From positions 552,730 to 593,473 of the forward strand of contig NZ_JAEAMR010000010.1 of assembly GCF_015999245.1 (NCBI RefSeq): a DNA stretch of 40,744 nt. The letters run 5' to 3'. How positions within the stretch are numbered: the stretch's first letter is position 1; every line of letters begins with the position of its first letter. The translations under genes and the position numbers were made by a program. This DNA comes from Streptomyces sp. AV19 (GTDB taxonomy: Bacteria > Actinomycetota > Actinomycetes > Streptomycetales > Streptomycetaceae). Under the pieces are notes generated by a model. That model was not told the origin of the DNA. It saw only the letters and a list, made by a program, of their open reading frames with translations, and did not search any database. Below, piece by piece: positions 16,183-24,879 of this stretch.

Positions 16183-18689
16183 TGCGCGCCCCGCTTTCCT
16201 GGCTGCGGGAATACGTCGACCTGCCGGCCGGTGAGACCGGCCGCGACGTGCAGGCCAAGCTCATCGCCGCCGGCCTGGAGGTCGAGCGCGTCGAGCACCT
16301 CGGCGCCGACCTCACCGGCCCGCTGGCCGTCGGCAAGGTCCTCACCATCGAGGAGCTGGAGGGCTTCCGCAAGCCGATCCGCTTCTGCACCGTCGACGTC
16401 GGCACCGCCAACGGCACCGGCGAGCCGCAGGAGATCGTCTGCGGCGCCCGCAACTTCGCCGTCGGCGACAAGGTCGTCGTGGCCCTGCCCGGCGCCGTCC
16501 TCCCCGGCGACTTCGCCATCGCCGAGCGCAAGACCTACGGCAAGGTCTCGCGCGGCATGATCTGCTCCGGCGACGAGCTGGGCATGGGCGACGACGGCAC
16601 GCACGGCATCATCGTGCTGCCGCCCGAGGCCGAGGTCGGCAGCGACGCGATCGAGCTGCTCGAACTGCGCGACGACGTCCTCGACATCGCCGTCACCCCC
16701 GACCGCGGCTACTGCCTCTCCATGCGCGGCATCGCCCGCGAGGCCGCCACCGCCTACGGGCTCCCGCTGCGCGACCCGGCCCTGCTGGACGTGCCCGCGC
16801 CCAACTCGTACGGCTACCCGGTCTCCGTCGCCGACCCGGCCGGCTGCGACCGCTTCACCGCCCGCACCGTCACCGGCCTCGACCCCGAGGCGCGCTCGCC
16901 GATCTGGCTCCAGCGCCGGCTGCAGAAGGCCGGCATGCGCCCGGTCTCCCTCACCGTCGACGTCACCAACTACGTGATGCTCGAGCTGGGCCAGCCGCTG
17001 CACGCCTACGACCGCTCCCGCGTCGCCGGCACCATCGGCGTCCGCCGCGCCGAGGCCGGCGAGAAGCTGACCACCCTCGACGGCACCAAGCGCGTCCTGG
17101 ACGCCGAGGACCTGGTCATCACCGACGACAACGGCCCCATCGGCCTCGCCGGTGTCATGGGCGGCGCCACCACCGAGATCGCCGGCGCCGCCGAGGGCGG
17201 CAGCGCCGAGGTCGTCATCGAGGCCGCGCACTTCGGCGCCGTCGCCATCGCCCGCACCGCCCGCCGCCACAAGCTGTCCTCCGAGGCGTCCAAGCGCTTC
17301 GAGCGCGGCGTGGACCCGCAGGCGACCTCCGCCGCCGCGCAGCGCACCGTCGACCTGCTGGTGCTGCTCGCCGGGGGCACCCCCGAGGCCGGCGTCACCG
17401 AGTTCGCGGCCCCCGGCGCCCCGCGCTCCATCCCGCTGCGCGCCGACCACCCCGACAAGGTGGCCGGTGTGGAGTACGGGCGGGAGACCGTCGTGCGCCG
17501 CCTCCAGGAGGTCGGCTGCGACGTCTACGGGCAGGACGAGCTGATCGTCACCGTGCCCAGCTGGCGCCCCGACCTCACCGACCCCAACGACCTCGCCGAG
17601 GAGGTCATCCGGCTGGAGGGCTACGAGAACCTGCCCTCCACCCTGCCCAAGCCGCCCGCCGGCCGCGGTCTGACCGCGCGCCAGCGGCTGCACCGCCGGG
17701 TCGGCCGCGCGCTGGCCGGCGCCGGCTACGTCGAGGCCCCCAGCTACCCGTTCATCGGCGACTGGGCCCTGGACCACCTGGGCCTGGAGGCCGACGACCC
17801 GCGCCGCCTGACCGTGCGCCTGCTCAACCCCCTCTCCGAGGCCGAGCCGGCGCTGCGCACCACGCTGCTGCCGGGGCTGTTCGCCGCGCTGCGCCGCAAC
17901 GACAGCCGGGGCGAGCACGACCTGGCGCTCTTCGAGACCGGCCTGGTCTTCCGGCCGACCGGCGAGGAGCTCCCGGCCACCCGTCTGCCGGTGGACCGCC
18001 GGCCCACCGACGAGGAGATCGCCGGGCTGGACGCCGCGCTGCCGCACCAGCCGCGCCGCGCCGCCGTCGTCCTGGCCGGGGCCCGCGAGCGCACCGGCTG
18101 GTGGGGCCAGGGCCGCCCGGCCGGCTGGGCGGACGCCGTCGAGGCCGGCCGCGCCGTGGCCCGCGAGGCCGGCGTCGAGCTGATCGTCCGCCAGGACCAG
18201 ACCGCGCCGTTCCACCCGGGCCGCTGCGCCGCGCTGCTCGCCGTGATCGACGGCGAGGAGGTGCTCGTGGGCAGCGCCGGCGAGCTCCACCCGCGCGTCA
18301 TCAAGGCGTTCGGCCTGCCCGAGCGCACCTGCGCGATGGAGATCGAGCTGGACCGCCTGGAGCGGGCCGGCGGCGGCGCCGTCGAGGCCCCGCACGTCTC
18401 CTCCTTCCCGGTGGCCACGCAGGACGTCGCGCTCGTCGTGGACGGCTCGGTGCCGGCCGGTGACGTCGAGGCGGCGCTGCGGGCCGGTGCCGGTGAACTG
18501 CTCGAGTCGCTGCGGCTGTTCGACGTCTTCACCGGTGAGCAGCTGGGCGAGGGGAAGAAGTCGCTGGCGTATGCGCTGCGGTTCCGTGCCGACGACCGGA
18601 CGCTGACCGCCGACGAGGCGTCGGCCGCGCGTGACGCGGCCGTGGCTGTCGCGGTCGAGCGGACGGGGGCGGTGCTGCGGGGCGCGTAG
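16182..18689 (+). CDS. pheT: Phenylalanine--tRNA ligase beta subunit
   Basis: An 835-residue protein of full family length. In order: an EMAP-like OB domain (QEIVCGARNFAVGDKVVVAL, about 80-155), B1/B3-B4 editing domain with THGIIVLPPEAE and EASKRFERGVDP near 370, B5 domain (about 410-480), catalytic-like domain, and C-terminal anticodon-binding FDX-ACB domain (SSFPVATQDVALVVDGSVPA, about 740-835). The B3/B4 domain hydrolyses mischarged Tyr-tRNA-Phe. The start overlaps the pheS stop by one base, so the subunits are co-translated. A hairpin follows. Confidence 0.97.
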   Translation: MRAPLSWLREYVDLPAGETGRDVQAKLIAAGLEVERVEHLGADLTGPLAVGKVLTIEELEGFRKPIRFCTVDVGTANGTGEPQEIVCGARNFAVGDKVVVALPGAVLPGDFAIAERKTYGKVSRGMICSGDELGMGDDGTHGIIVLPPEAEVGSDAIELLELRDDVLDIAVTPDRGYCLSMRGIAREAATAYGLPLRDPALLDVPAPNSYGYPVSVADPAGCDRFTARTVTGLDPEARSPIWLQRRLQKAGMRPVSLTVDVTNYVMLELGQPLHAYDRSRVAGTIGVRRAEAGEKLTTLDGTKRVLDAEDLVITDDNGPIGLAGVMGGATTEIAGAAEGGSAEVVIEAAHFGAVAIARTARRHKLSSEASKRFERGVDPQATSAAAQRTVDLLVLLAGGTPEAGVTEFAAPGAPRSIPLRADHPDKVAGVEYGRETVVRRLQEVGCDVYGQDELIVTVPSWRPDLTDPNDLAEEVIRLEGYENLPSTLPKPPAGRGLTARQRLHRRVGRALAGAGYVEAPSYPFIGDWALDHLGLEADDPRRLTVRLLNPLSEAEPALRTTLLPGLFAALRRNDSRGEHDLALFETGLVFRPTGEELPATRLPVDRRPTDEEIAGLDAALPHQPRRAAVVLAGARERTGWWGQGRPAGWADAVEAGRAVAREAGVELIVRQDQTAPFHPGRCAALLAVIDGEEVLVGSAGELHPRVIKAFGLPERTCAMEIELDRLERAGGGAVEAPHVSSFPVATQDVALVVDGSVPAGDVEAALRAGAGELLESLRLFDVFTGEQLGEGKKSLAYALRFRADDRTLTADEASAARDAAVAVAVERTGAVLRGA

Positions 18690-18712
18690 CCGCCTTTGCG
18701 GTACGTGGAGTT

Positions 18713-18743
18713 GGGGCGCCCCGGTTTTGTGCCGGGGCGCCCC
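18713..18743 (+). terminator. Terminator of pheST
   Basis: A perfect 12-bp stem, ggggcgccccgg (18713-18724) against ccggggcgcccc (18732-18743), with loop ttttgtg, 24 nt after the pheT stop. Confidence 0.75.
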
Positions 18744-18779
18744 TTCGCGTGTCCGCGGTGCCGTGGGCAACGCGGCTGC

Positions 18780-18910
18780 GCCGCGTTCGTCCTCAAACGC
18801 CGGACGGGCTGTGCCCCTCCCCGCCCTTTCACCGTTTCTTCCGGGGCTGCGCCCCCCGGCCCCGCATCGCCCTTCGGGCGATGTCCTCAAGCGCCGGACG
18901 GGCTGAACTG
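18780..18910. repeat. Interspersed GC-rich repeat (copy C)
   Basis: Two direct copies of the tcctcaa(a/g)cgccggacgggct module (18790-18810 and 18884-18904) flank cccgccctttcaccgtttct (18820-18839) and the hairpin catcgcccttcgggcgatg. It lies between the pheST terminator and the next promoter. No gene is seen in it. Confidence 0.8.
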
Positions 18911-18974
18911 TTCGCACCCCGTGTGAATCCGTTTCCGTTACGCTGAGTCCACCGAGCGCACACGGAGGGCGGCA

Positions 18975-20312
18975 ATGGAGCCCAACACTCTGCTCGACGC
19001 GATCCTGGACGAGGCGGGGATATCCCACGCCGGGCTGGCCGCTCACGTCAACGCGGCCGGACGCGCCCGGGGTCTGGCGTTGCGCTACGAACACACCGCC
19101 GTGGCCCGCTGGTTGAAGGGGCAGCGGCCGCGCGGCCAGGTGCCCGACCTCCTCTGCGAGGTCCTCGGCGAGCGGCTGCACCGGCCCCTGACCCTCGACG
19201 ACATCGGGCTGGGCACACCCGGCACCCCCCGCGTCCCCGGCACCCCGCTGTCCGGCTTCGTCGAGCGGGCCACCGCCCTGTGGCGCTCCGACGAGCAGCA
19301 GCGCGAGCACGTCGTCACCGCCCCGGCCGTCACCGGCACCCACGCCGTCATCCCCGTCTGGGAGTGGGAGAACCCGCCCGAGGACGCCGACGTCTCCCGG
19401 CGCGGCCTGACGCGGGTCTCCATGGACGACATCGACATGCTGCGCGCCGCCCGCACCCACTACGAGCAGATGTACCGGAAGGCCGGCGGCATCGCCACCC
19501 GCGCCCGGGTCGTCGGCTTCCTCAACGCCGAGGCCGCCCCGCTGCTGCGCGGCAGCTACTCCGACGCCACCGGCCGCCAACTGCACCGCGCCACCGGCGG
19601 GTTGGTGGCCGTCGCCGGCATCTGCGCCTACGACTCCGACGCGCACGGCCTGGCCCAGCGCTACTTCCACCAGGCGCTGCGCCTGGCCAAGGCCAGCGGG
19701 GAGCGCGGCCTGGGTGCCTATGTGGTCGCCCTGCTGGTCAACCAGTCCCTGTTCCTGGGGGAGTACCGGCAGGCCGTCGCCTTCGCCGAGTCGGCGCTGC
19801 GTTCCGGCGGACCCCATCTGACCCCGGCGCTCGCCGCCGACCTCTACGCGATGCAGGCCAAGGCGTACGCCCGGCTCGGGGACGGCGCCGGGGCGCTGGC
19901 CTGCATCCGCCGCGCGGAATCCGCCGCCGAGCGCATCCACCGGGGCCAGGAGCCCGCCGAGACCGGCTACGTCCAACCGGGGCTGGTCAACGTCCAGGTG
20001 GCCGAGGCGCTGCTCAGCCTGGGGGACCTCGGACCCGCCCGTGAGCACGCCGACCGGGCCGTCGACACCCCGGCCCACGACCGGGGCCGTGTCCACCGGC
20101 TCGCCATGCTCACGCACATCGAGCTGCGTCAGGGAGACGCGGACAAGGCGGTGGCCACCGCTCAGGAGATGACCGAGCAGGCGAGGGGCATGGAATCGCA
20201 GCGCTTACGCGACCGGCTCCGGGCGGTGCGCGAGCACCTGGTCGAAAGCGGGTGCGCGGCCACCGCCGAGGCCGCCGAGATGATCGACGGGGCGCTGCGC
20301 GTGCCCTTGTGA
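18975..20312 (+). CDS. TPR-containing transcriptional regulator (NsdA-like)
   Basis: A 445-residue protein. The N-terminal 75 residues (LLDAILDEAGISHAGLAAHV, then HTAVARWLKGQRPRGQVPDL) form a helix-turn-helix unlike the classic XRE pattern but typical of Streptomyces NsdA-type regulators. From about residue 150 to the end it is helical with tetratricopeptide-like repeats (YFHQALRLAKASGERGLGAY, ALRSGGPHLTPALAADLYAM). Members modulate development and antibiotic production. It appears to be monocistronic; an acggagggcgg ribosome site precedes the ATG. Assignment as an NsdA paralogue is family-level inference. Confidence 0.82.
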   Translation: MEPNTLLDAILDEAGISHAGLAAHVNAAGRARGLALRYEHTAVARWLKGQRPRGQVPDLLCEVLGERLHRPLTLDDIGLGTPGTPRVPGTPLSGFVERATALWRSDEQQREHVVTAPAVTGTHAVIPVWEWENPPEDADVSRRGLTRVSMDDIDMLRAARTHYEQMYRKAGGIATRARVVGFLNAEAAPLLRGSYSDATGRQLHRATGGLVAVAGICAYDSDAHGLAQRYFHQALRLAKASGERGLGAYVVALLVNQSLFLGEYRQAVAFAESALRSGGPHLTPALAADLYAMQAKAYARLGDGAGALACIRRAESAAERIHRGQEPAETGYVQPGLVNVQVAEALLSLGDLGPAREHADRAVDTPAHDRGRVHRLAMLTHIELRQGDADKAVATAQEMTEQARGMESQRLRDRLRAVREHLVESGCAATAEAAEMIDGALRVPL

Positions 20313-20370
20313 GGACCCTTGTGAGGGCGACGCCCGGGTAGGTGGCCACCTCGGCGGAAGGTGGCAACAC

Positions 20371-20901
20371 GTGCGTTGGAAGAATCTCAAGGAACTGACC
20401 GTCTACGAGAACCGCTGGTTCCGGGTCAACCTCGCGGACGTCGAACTCCCCGACGGCCGGCATCTCGACCACTTCCTGATCCGGCTGCGCCCCGTGGCGG
20501 CCGCCACGGTGGTCAACGCGGCCAATGAGGTCCTGCTGCTGTGGCGGCACCGCTTCATCACCGACAACTGGGGCTGGGAGCTGGCCGCCGGAGTCGTCGA
20601 GGACGGCGAGGAGGTCGACCGGGCCGCGGCCCGGGAGATGGAGGAGGAGACCGGGTGGCGCCCTGGCCCGCTCAGGCACCTGATGTCCGTCGAGCCGTCC
20701 AACGGGCTCACCGACGCCCGGCACCACATCTACTGGTCGGACGAGGCGGAGTACATCGGTGACCCGGAGGACGGCTTCGAGTCGGACCGCCGCGAGTGGG
20801 TGCCCCTCAAGCTCGTCCCGGACCTGATCGCCCGCGGTGAGGTGCCGGCCGCCAACATGGCGGCGGCCCTGCTCCTGCTGCACCACATCCGGCTCGGCTG
20901 A
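20371..20901 (+). CDS. Nudix hydrolase (ADP-ribose pyrophosphatase-like)
   Basis: A 176-residue protein from GTG 20371. The Nudix box is complete as GVVEDGEEVDRAAAREMEEE followed by TGW, near residues 74-96, giving the metal-binding REMEEE glutamates. N-terminal strands (YENRWFRVNLADVELPDG) fit the ADP-ribose pyrophosphatase-like group. It would hydrolyse a nucleoside diphosphate derivative, possibly ADP-ribose. It starts 58 bp after the regulator and may be read from the same transcript. Confidence 0.9.
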   Translation: MRWKNLKELTVYENRWFRVNLADVELPDGRHLDHFLIRLRPVAAATVVNAANEVLLLWRHRFITDNWGWELAAGVVEDGEEVDRAAAREMEEETGWRPGPLRHLMSVEPSNGLTDARHHIYWSDEAEYIGDPEDGFESDRREWVPLKLVPDLIARGEVPAANMAAALLLLHHIRLG

Positions 20902-20949
20902 CGGACGGCGGGGCACCATGGGCCCACCCCGCGCTTGTGGGGACCGGGG

Positions 20950-21207
20950 TCACCGGCCGGCGGCCTGCCAGACGGCGAGCGCCAGGGCCGCCAGGCCGGT
21001 GAGCGCGGCAAGCGACGGCAGGGGCCACTTGCCGTGCTCCAACGCCCGTACGCGGTCGGCGACTTCGTCGATCTCACGCTCCGCCCGGTCGCTGCGCTGG
21101 GTGAGCAGGGCGAGGTCGCCGTCGATGCGGACGACGCCGACATCGACTCTGCGCCGGAGCTCCGCGAGCTCCCCCGCCTTGGCGGCGTGCTCGGGATGGA
21201 TGGTCAC
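20950..21207 (-). CDS. Small coiled-coil, tail-anchored membrane protein
   Basis: An 85-residue protein. Residues 1-60 are charged and heptad-like (AELRRRVDVGVVRIDGDLAL, QRSDRAEREIDEVADRVRAL), predicting a coiled coil. Residues 66-83 form one C-terminal membrane helix (LAALTGLAALALAVWQA). Start GTG 21207 is decided by a perfect aaggag 8 nt upstream; ATG 21249 is in frame but has no ribosome site. The layout resembles XhlA-type phage accessory proteins, but no phage genes are near. Function unknown. Confidence 0.7.
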   Translation of the reverse strand: MTIHPEHAAKAGELAELRRRVDVGVVRIDGDLALLTQRSDRAEREIDEVADRVRALEHGKWPLPSLAALTGLAALALAVWQAAGR

Positions 21208-21363
21208 GGTCCGTACTCCTTCCGGGTCTTCCCCCGTGCTGGCTGACATGAAGAGTCAACCGCGGGAAAGCGGGGAAGGGGAGCGTGTGCGGAGGGTGAG
21301 TACGAGCAGGCTTCTCACACCCTGTGTGAACAGGCGGGCGGGCGGCGGCCGTTGGCAGAACGG

Positions 21364-21397
21364 GGAAGGTCCCCTCACGCCGGTGAGGGGACCTTCC
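21364..21397 (-). terminator. Terminator of the 3-hydroxybutyryl-CoA dehydrogenase gene
   Basis: A perfect 15-bp stem, ggaaggtcccctcac (21364-21378) and gtgaggggaccttcc (21383-21397), loop gccg, sits 21 bp beyond the stop of the minus-strand gene. Confidence 0.75.
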
Positions 21398-21418
21398 GTT
21401 GCCGGTACGCGGTGGCGC

Positions 21419-22276
21419 TCAGTATGTGTAGAAGCCCGCCCCGGACTTGCGGCCCAGCCGGCCCGCGTCCACCATCCGCTGGAGCAGCGGGGGCGCGGCG
21501 TACAGCGGCTCCTTGTACTCCGCGTACATGCTGTCCGCCACCGACGCGACGGTGTCCAGGCCGATGAGGTCGGCGAGCTTGAGCGGGCCCATGGGGTGGG
21601 CGCAGCCCATCTCCATGCCGTTGTCGATGTCCTCGCGGCCGGCGGCGCCGGACTCGAACATCCGGATGGCGGAGAGCAGGTACGGGATCAGCAGGGCGTT
21701 GACGATGAAGCCCGAGCGGTCCTGGGCGCGGATCGCGTGCTTGCCCAGCGCCTTGCCGACGAGCTCCTCGGCGCGGGCCACGGTCTCCTGCGAGGTGGTG
21801 AGCGCGGGGATGAGCTCGACCAGCTTCTGGACGGGCGCCGGGTTGAAGAAGTGGATGCCGATGACCCGGTCGGGCCGTGAGGTGGCGACGGCGAGCCTGA
21901 CCAGGGGGATGGAGGAGGTGTTGGAGGCCAGGATGGCGTCCTTGCGGGTCACGACCTGGTCGAGCACCTGGAAGATCTCGGTCTTCACCTGCTCGTTCTC
22001 GACGACCGCCTCGATGACCAGGTCGCGGTCGGCGAACTCGCCGAGGTCGGTGGTGAAGCTCAGCCGCGCCAGCGCCCCGTCGCGCTCCTCCTCGCTGATC
22101 TTGCCGCGCTCGGCGGCCTTGGCCAGGGAGTTGGTCAGCCGGGTACGGCCCAGCTCCAGGCGCTCGCCCGTGGTCTCGGCGACCTTGACGTCCAGTCCGG
22201 ACCGGGCACACACCTCCGCGATGCCCGCGCCCATCTGGCCGCACCCGACCACCCCGACGCGTTCGATGTCGCTCAC
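21419..22276 (-). CDS. 3-hydroxybutyryl-CoA dehydrogenase
   Basis: A 285-residue enzyme that interconverts acetoacetyl-CoA and 3-hydroxybutyryl-CoA with NAD(P). The Rossmann motif VGVVGCGQMGAGIAEV is at residues 8-22. The catalytic His is in IGIHFFNPAPVQKLVELIP near residue 140. C-terminal domain landmarks are SGFIVNALLIPYL near 190 and CAHPMGPLKLADLIGLD near 220. The length equals that of single-domain family members. GTG 22276 is preceded by aaaggg. It could serve butyrate metabolism or supply of C4 extender units; context does not decide. Confidence 0.94.
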   Translation of the reverse strand: MSDIERVGVVGCGQMGAGIAEVCARSGLDVKVAETTGERLELGRTRLTNSLAKAAERGKISEEERDGALARLSFTTDLGEFADRDLVIEAVVENEQVKTEIFQVLDQVVTRKDAILASNTSSIPLVRLAVATSRPDRVIGIHFFNPAPVQKLVELIPALTTSQETVARAEELVGKALGKHAIRAQDRSGFIVNALLIPYLLSAIRMFESGAAGREDIDNGMEMGCAHPMGPLKLADLIGLDTVASVADSMYAEYKEPLYAAPPLLQRMVDAGRLGRKSGAGFYTY

Positions 22277-22423
22277 AAACGTGCCCTTTCTGATCTTCGC
22301 CGAGCGGCGGGCGCCGATGCTCCGCCTCGGGAGACGTTACTCCGCGTCCTGCCGTAAAGGGGGCCCCGGGGAGGGCATGCTGGGCGCTCGGGGTGTGACA
22401 CATCCGACAAGGAGTGAGCAGCA

Positions 22424-23656
22424 ATGGGACGTATGACGCGAAGGCGGTTCACAGCGGCCACGACCCTGGCGGCCGGCGGGCTCGCCCTCGGGGCGCCGCG
22501 GGCCTCGGCGGGTGCCGTCGCGGCCAACACCACCGAGTTCCGCGGCATGTGGGCCGCGACCGTGGTCAACCTCGACTGGCCGTCCGGACCGGGGCTCTCC
22601 CCGGACCGGCAGAAGCGCGAGCTGCGCGCGCTCTACGACGCCGCCCTCGCCCGGCGGCTCAACGTCGTCCTCCTCCAGATCCGGCCCACCGCCGACGCGT
22701 TCTGGCCCTCGCGGTACGAGCCGTGGTCGGAGTACCTGACGGGTCACCAGGGGCGGGACCCGGGCTGGGACCCGCTGGCGTTCGCCGTCCGCGAGGCCCA
22801 CGACCGCGACCTCCAGCTGCACGGCTGGTTCAACCCGTACCGCGTCGCCAACCACACCGACCCCGGGCGCCTCGTCCGTTCCCACCCCGCCCGGGTCCAC
22901 CCGAGCTGGGCCGTTCCCTACGGCGGGAAGCTCTACTACAACCCCGGGCTGCCGGAGGTGCGGCGCTTCGTGCAGGACGCGATGCTCGACGCGGTCTGGC
23001 GCTACGACCTCGACGGCGTCCACTTCGACGACTACTTCTACCCGTACCCGGTGGCGGGCAAGGAGTTCGACGACGACGCCGCCTGGCGCGAGCACGGCAA
23101 GGGCTTCCCGAGCCGGGCCGCCTGGCGGCGGGACAACATCGACCGGCTGGTGCGCGGGACGGGGGAGCGGATCAGGAGCCGGAAGAAGCACGTGCGGTTC
23201 GGCATCAGCCCCTTCGCCGTCTGGCGCAACAGGTCCACCGATTCCCGGGGTTCGGACACCCGGGCGGGGGTGCAGACCTACGACGACCTCTACGCGGACA
23301 CGCGCAGATGGGTCCGCGAGGAGTGGATCGACTACATCGTCCCCCAGGTGTACTGGCACATCGGCAACTCCGCGGCCGACTACGCCAAGCTCGTGCCCTG
23401 GTGGGCGAGGACCGTGCGCGGCACCGACGTGGACCTCTACATCGGCGAGGCCCTCTACCGGCAGGGCGCCGCGGGGCAGCCCGCGCCCTGGCAGGATCCG
23501 GCCGAGCTCTCCCGGCACGTCGCACTCTCCCGGCGCCATCCGGAGGTGCGGGGCAACGTCTACTTCTCGGCCCGGCAGGTGGCCGACGACCCCGTCGGGG
23601 CGATGGCGCGCGTGGTGAAGGACCACTACCCGCGCCGCGCGCGCCCGCCCCGTTGA
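22424..23656 (+). CDS. Tat-exported glycosyl hydrolase-like protein (GHL10/DUF187)
   Basis: A 410-residue protein after a strong aaggag site. The N-terminus carries a twin-arginine signal (MTRRRFTAATTLAAGG), with cleavage near ASA-GA around residue 28. The mature part matches the family 10-like glycosyl hydrolase group: EFRGMWAATVVNLDWPS, NVVLLQIRPTADAFWPS, LHGWFNPYRV, and the acidic LDGVHFDDYFYPY near residue 200, a likely active-site region. It probably cleaves a cell-wall or extracellular polysaccharide, but the substrate is unknown. It is divergent from the dehydrogenase. Confidence 0.9.
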   Translation: MGRMTRRRFTAATTLAAGGLALGAPRASAGAVAANTTEFRGMWAATVVNLDWPSGPGLSPDRQKRELRALYDAALARRLNVVLLQIRPTADAFWPSRYEPWSEYLTGHQGRDPGWDPLAFAVREAHDRDLQLHGWFNPYRVANHTDPGRLVRSHPARVHPSWAVPYGGKLYYNPGLPEVRRFVQDAMLDAVWRYDLDGVHFDDYFYPYPVAGKEFDDDAAWREHGKGFPSRAAWRRDNIDRLVRGTGERIRSRKKHVRFGISPFAVWRNRSTDSRGSDTRAGVQTYDDLYADTRRWVREEWIDYIVPQVYWHIGNSAADYAKLVPWWARTVRGTDVDLYIGEALYRQGAAGQPAPWQDPAELSRHVALSRRHPEVRGNVYFSARQVADDPVGAMARVVKDHYPRRARPPR

Positions 23657-23670
23657 GTCACGGCCGGCCG

Positions 23671-23874
23671 CTACTGCGCCGTACCGGTGGCCTTGCGGTG
23701 GTCCACCACCGAGTCCGGGCCGGGGGACATGATCGATTCGTGGCCGTTCTCCGCCCGGACGCGGTACGGCGGGGTGCCGTCGGGCCCCAGCACGTCGACG
23801 ATCTCCACGACGTGGTCCTTCTGCCCGACGATCCTGCCGTGCACGACCAGGTGGTCGCCCTTGCTCGCATGCAT
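23671..23874 (-). CDS. DUF1918 domain-containing protein
   Basis: A 67-residue protein of the small actinobacterial DUF1918 family: GDHLVVHGRIVGQKDHVVEI, then PYRVRAENGHESIMSPGPDS. The fold is predicted to be an SH3-like barrel and the function is unknown. ATG 23874 is chosen because gagagggg lies 7-8 nt upstream. It lies just downstream of the EamA gene on the same strand (gap of 17 bp), so the two may be co-transcribed. Confidence 0.88.
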   Translation of the reverse strand: MHASKGDHLVVHGRIVGQKDHVVEIVDVLGPDGTPPYRVRAENGHESIMSPGPDSVVDHRKATGTAQ

Positions 23875-23891
23875 CAGCGGTGCCCCTCTCA

Positions 23892-24869
23892 TCAGGACTG
23901 ACGGGGAACTGACGGGGATACGTCCAAGTCTAGGTTTACCGGCCCGGACGGGCCCGGTCTACGGTCCGACCGGGTCGGTGACCCCGCCCGTTGCGTCACG
24001 GCGATGCACGCCAGCACGGCGACGGCGGCGAGCGGTGCCGCCGGGGCGAGCCGCTCCCCGAGCAGGGTCACCGACCACACCAGGGTGAGCAGCGGCTGGG
24101 CGAGCTGGAGCTGCCCGGCCCGGGCCACTCCGGTGAGGGCCATCGCCCGGTACCACACCCACATGCTCACGAACTGGGAGAAGGCCAGCCAGAGCAGGCC
24201 GGCCACCGCGTGGCCCGTGACGCGGACGGGTTCGAGGGCGAGCGCGGCCGCCGCGCCCGCCAGGGTCAGGGGCAGGCTCAGCACCAGCGCCCAGCCGATC
24301 ACCTGCCACCCGGGCAGCTCGCGGGCCAGCAGCCCGCCCTCCGCGTAGCCCGCGGCGCAGACCAGCAGCGCGGCGAAGAGATACAGGTCGCCGGTGCCGG
24401 GCCGGCCGCCGCTCTGCTGCACGGCGAAGGCGACGACCACCAAGGCGCCCGTCAGCGCCGCGGCCCAGAACGCCCTGGAGTGCCGCACTCCGCTCCGTAC
24501 GGCCGCGTACACGGCGGTGGTCACCGGCAGCAGGCCGACGACCACGGCCGCGTGCGAGGTCGTCGAGGACCGCAGGGCGAGGGTCGTCAGCAGCGGGAAG
24601 CCCACCACGACGCCGGCCGCGACGACGGCCAGCGCCACGAGATGGCGCCGCTCCGGCGGCCGCACCCGGCGGGCCGCCAGGACACCGGCCGCGATCACCG
24701 TGGCGAACACGGCCCGGCAGGCGGTCACCGACCACGGGCCGAGCCCGTCCAGGGCCCAGACGGTCGCCGGGAAGGTCAGCGAGAACATGCCCACGCCGAG
24801 GAGGGCGAGGAGCGTGCCGCCGCGCACCGCTATCGCGGACGGCGCGGTAGCGCTATCTTGTGCTGTCAT
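23892..24869 (-). CDS. EamA/DMT-family transporter
   Basis: A 325-residue membrane protein with about ten hydrophobic helices in two EamA repeats (LALLGVGMFSLTFPATVWAL at the start; LQLAQPLLTLVWSVTLLGE in the second half). DMT members often export amino acids or related metabolites. The ATG (24869) shares the CATG tetranucleotide with the divergent MocR gene, so both starts overlap. This is strong contextual evidence that the regulator controls it. The substrate is unknown. Confidence 0.9.
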   Translation of the reverse strand: MTAQDSATAPSAIAVRGGTLLALLGVGMFSLTFPATVWALDGLGPWSVTACRAVFATVIAAGVLAARRVRPPERRHLVALAVVAAGVVVGFPLLTTLALRSSTTSHAAVVVGLLPVTTAVYAAVRSGVRHSRAFWAAALTGALVVVAFAVQQSGGRPGTGDLYLFAALLVCAAGYAEGGLLARELPGWQVIGWALVLSLPLTLAGAAAALALEPVRVTGHAVAGLLWLAFSQFVSMWVWYRAMALTGVARAGQLQLAQPLLTLVWSVTLLGERLAPAAPLAAVAVLACIAVTQRAGSPTRSDRRPGPSGPVNLDLDVSPSVPRQS

Positions 24870-24879
24870 GCACGAGCGT
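24854..24879. promoter_or_regulatory. Overlapping divergent leaderless promoters, EamA / MocR
   Basis: TATCTT (24854-24859) is 8 nt before the MocR ATG at 24868. On the other strand TACGCT (complement of 24874-24879) is about 4-5 nt before the EamA ATG at 24869. Both start codons lie in one CATG, so each -10 lies inside or beside the other gene's coding start. Confidence 0.5.

Noticed and set aside
15873..20117. A 1414-residue minus-strand open frame covering pheST and the TPR regulator
   Set aside because: It is antisense to three well-supported genes and its translation is low-complexity Gly/Ala/Asp/Val. Open antisense frames are expected at this GC content.
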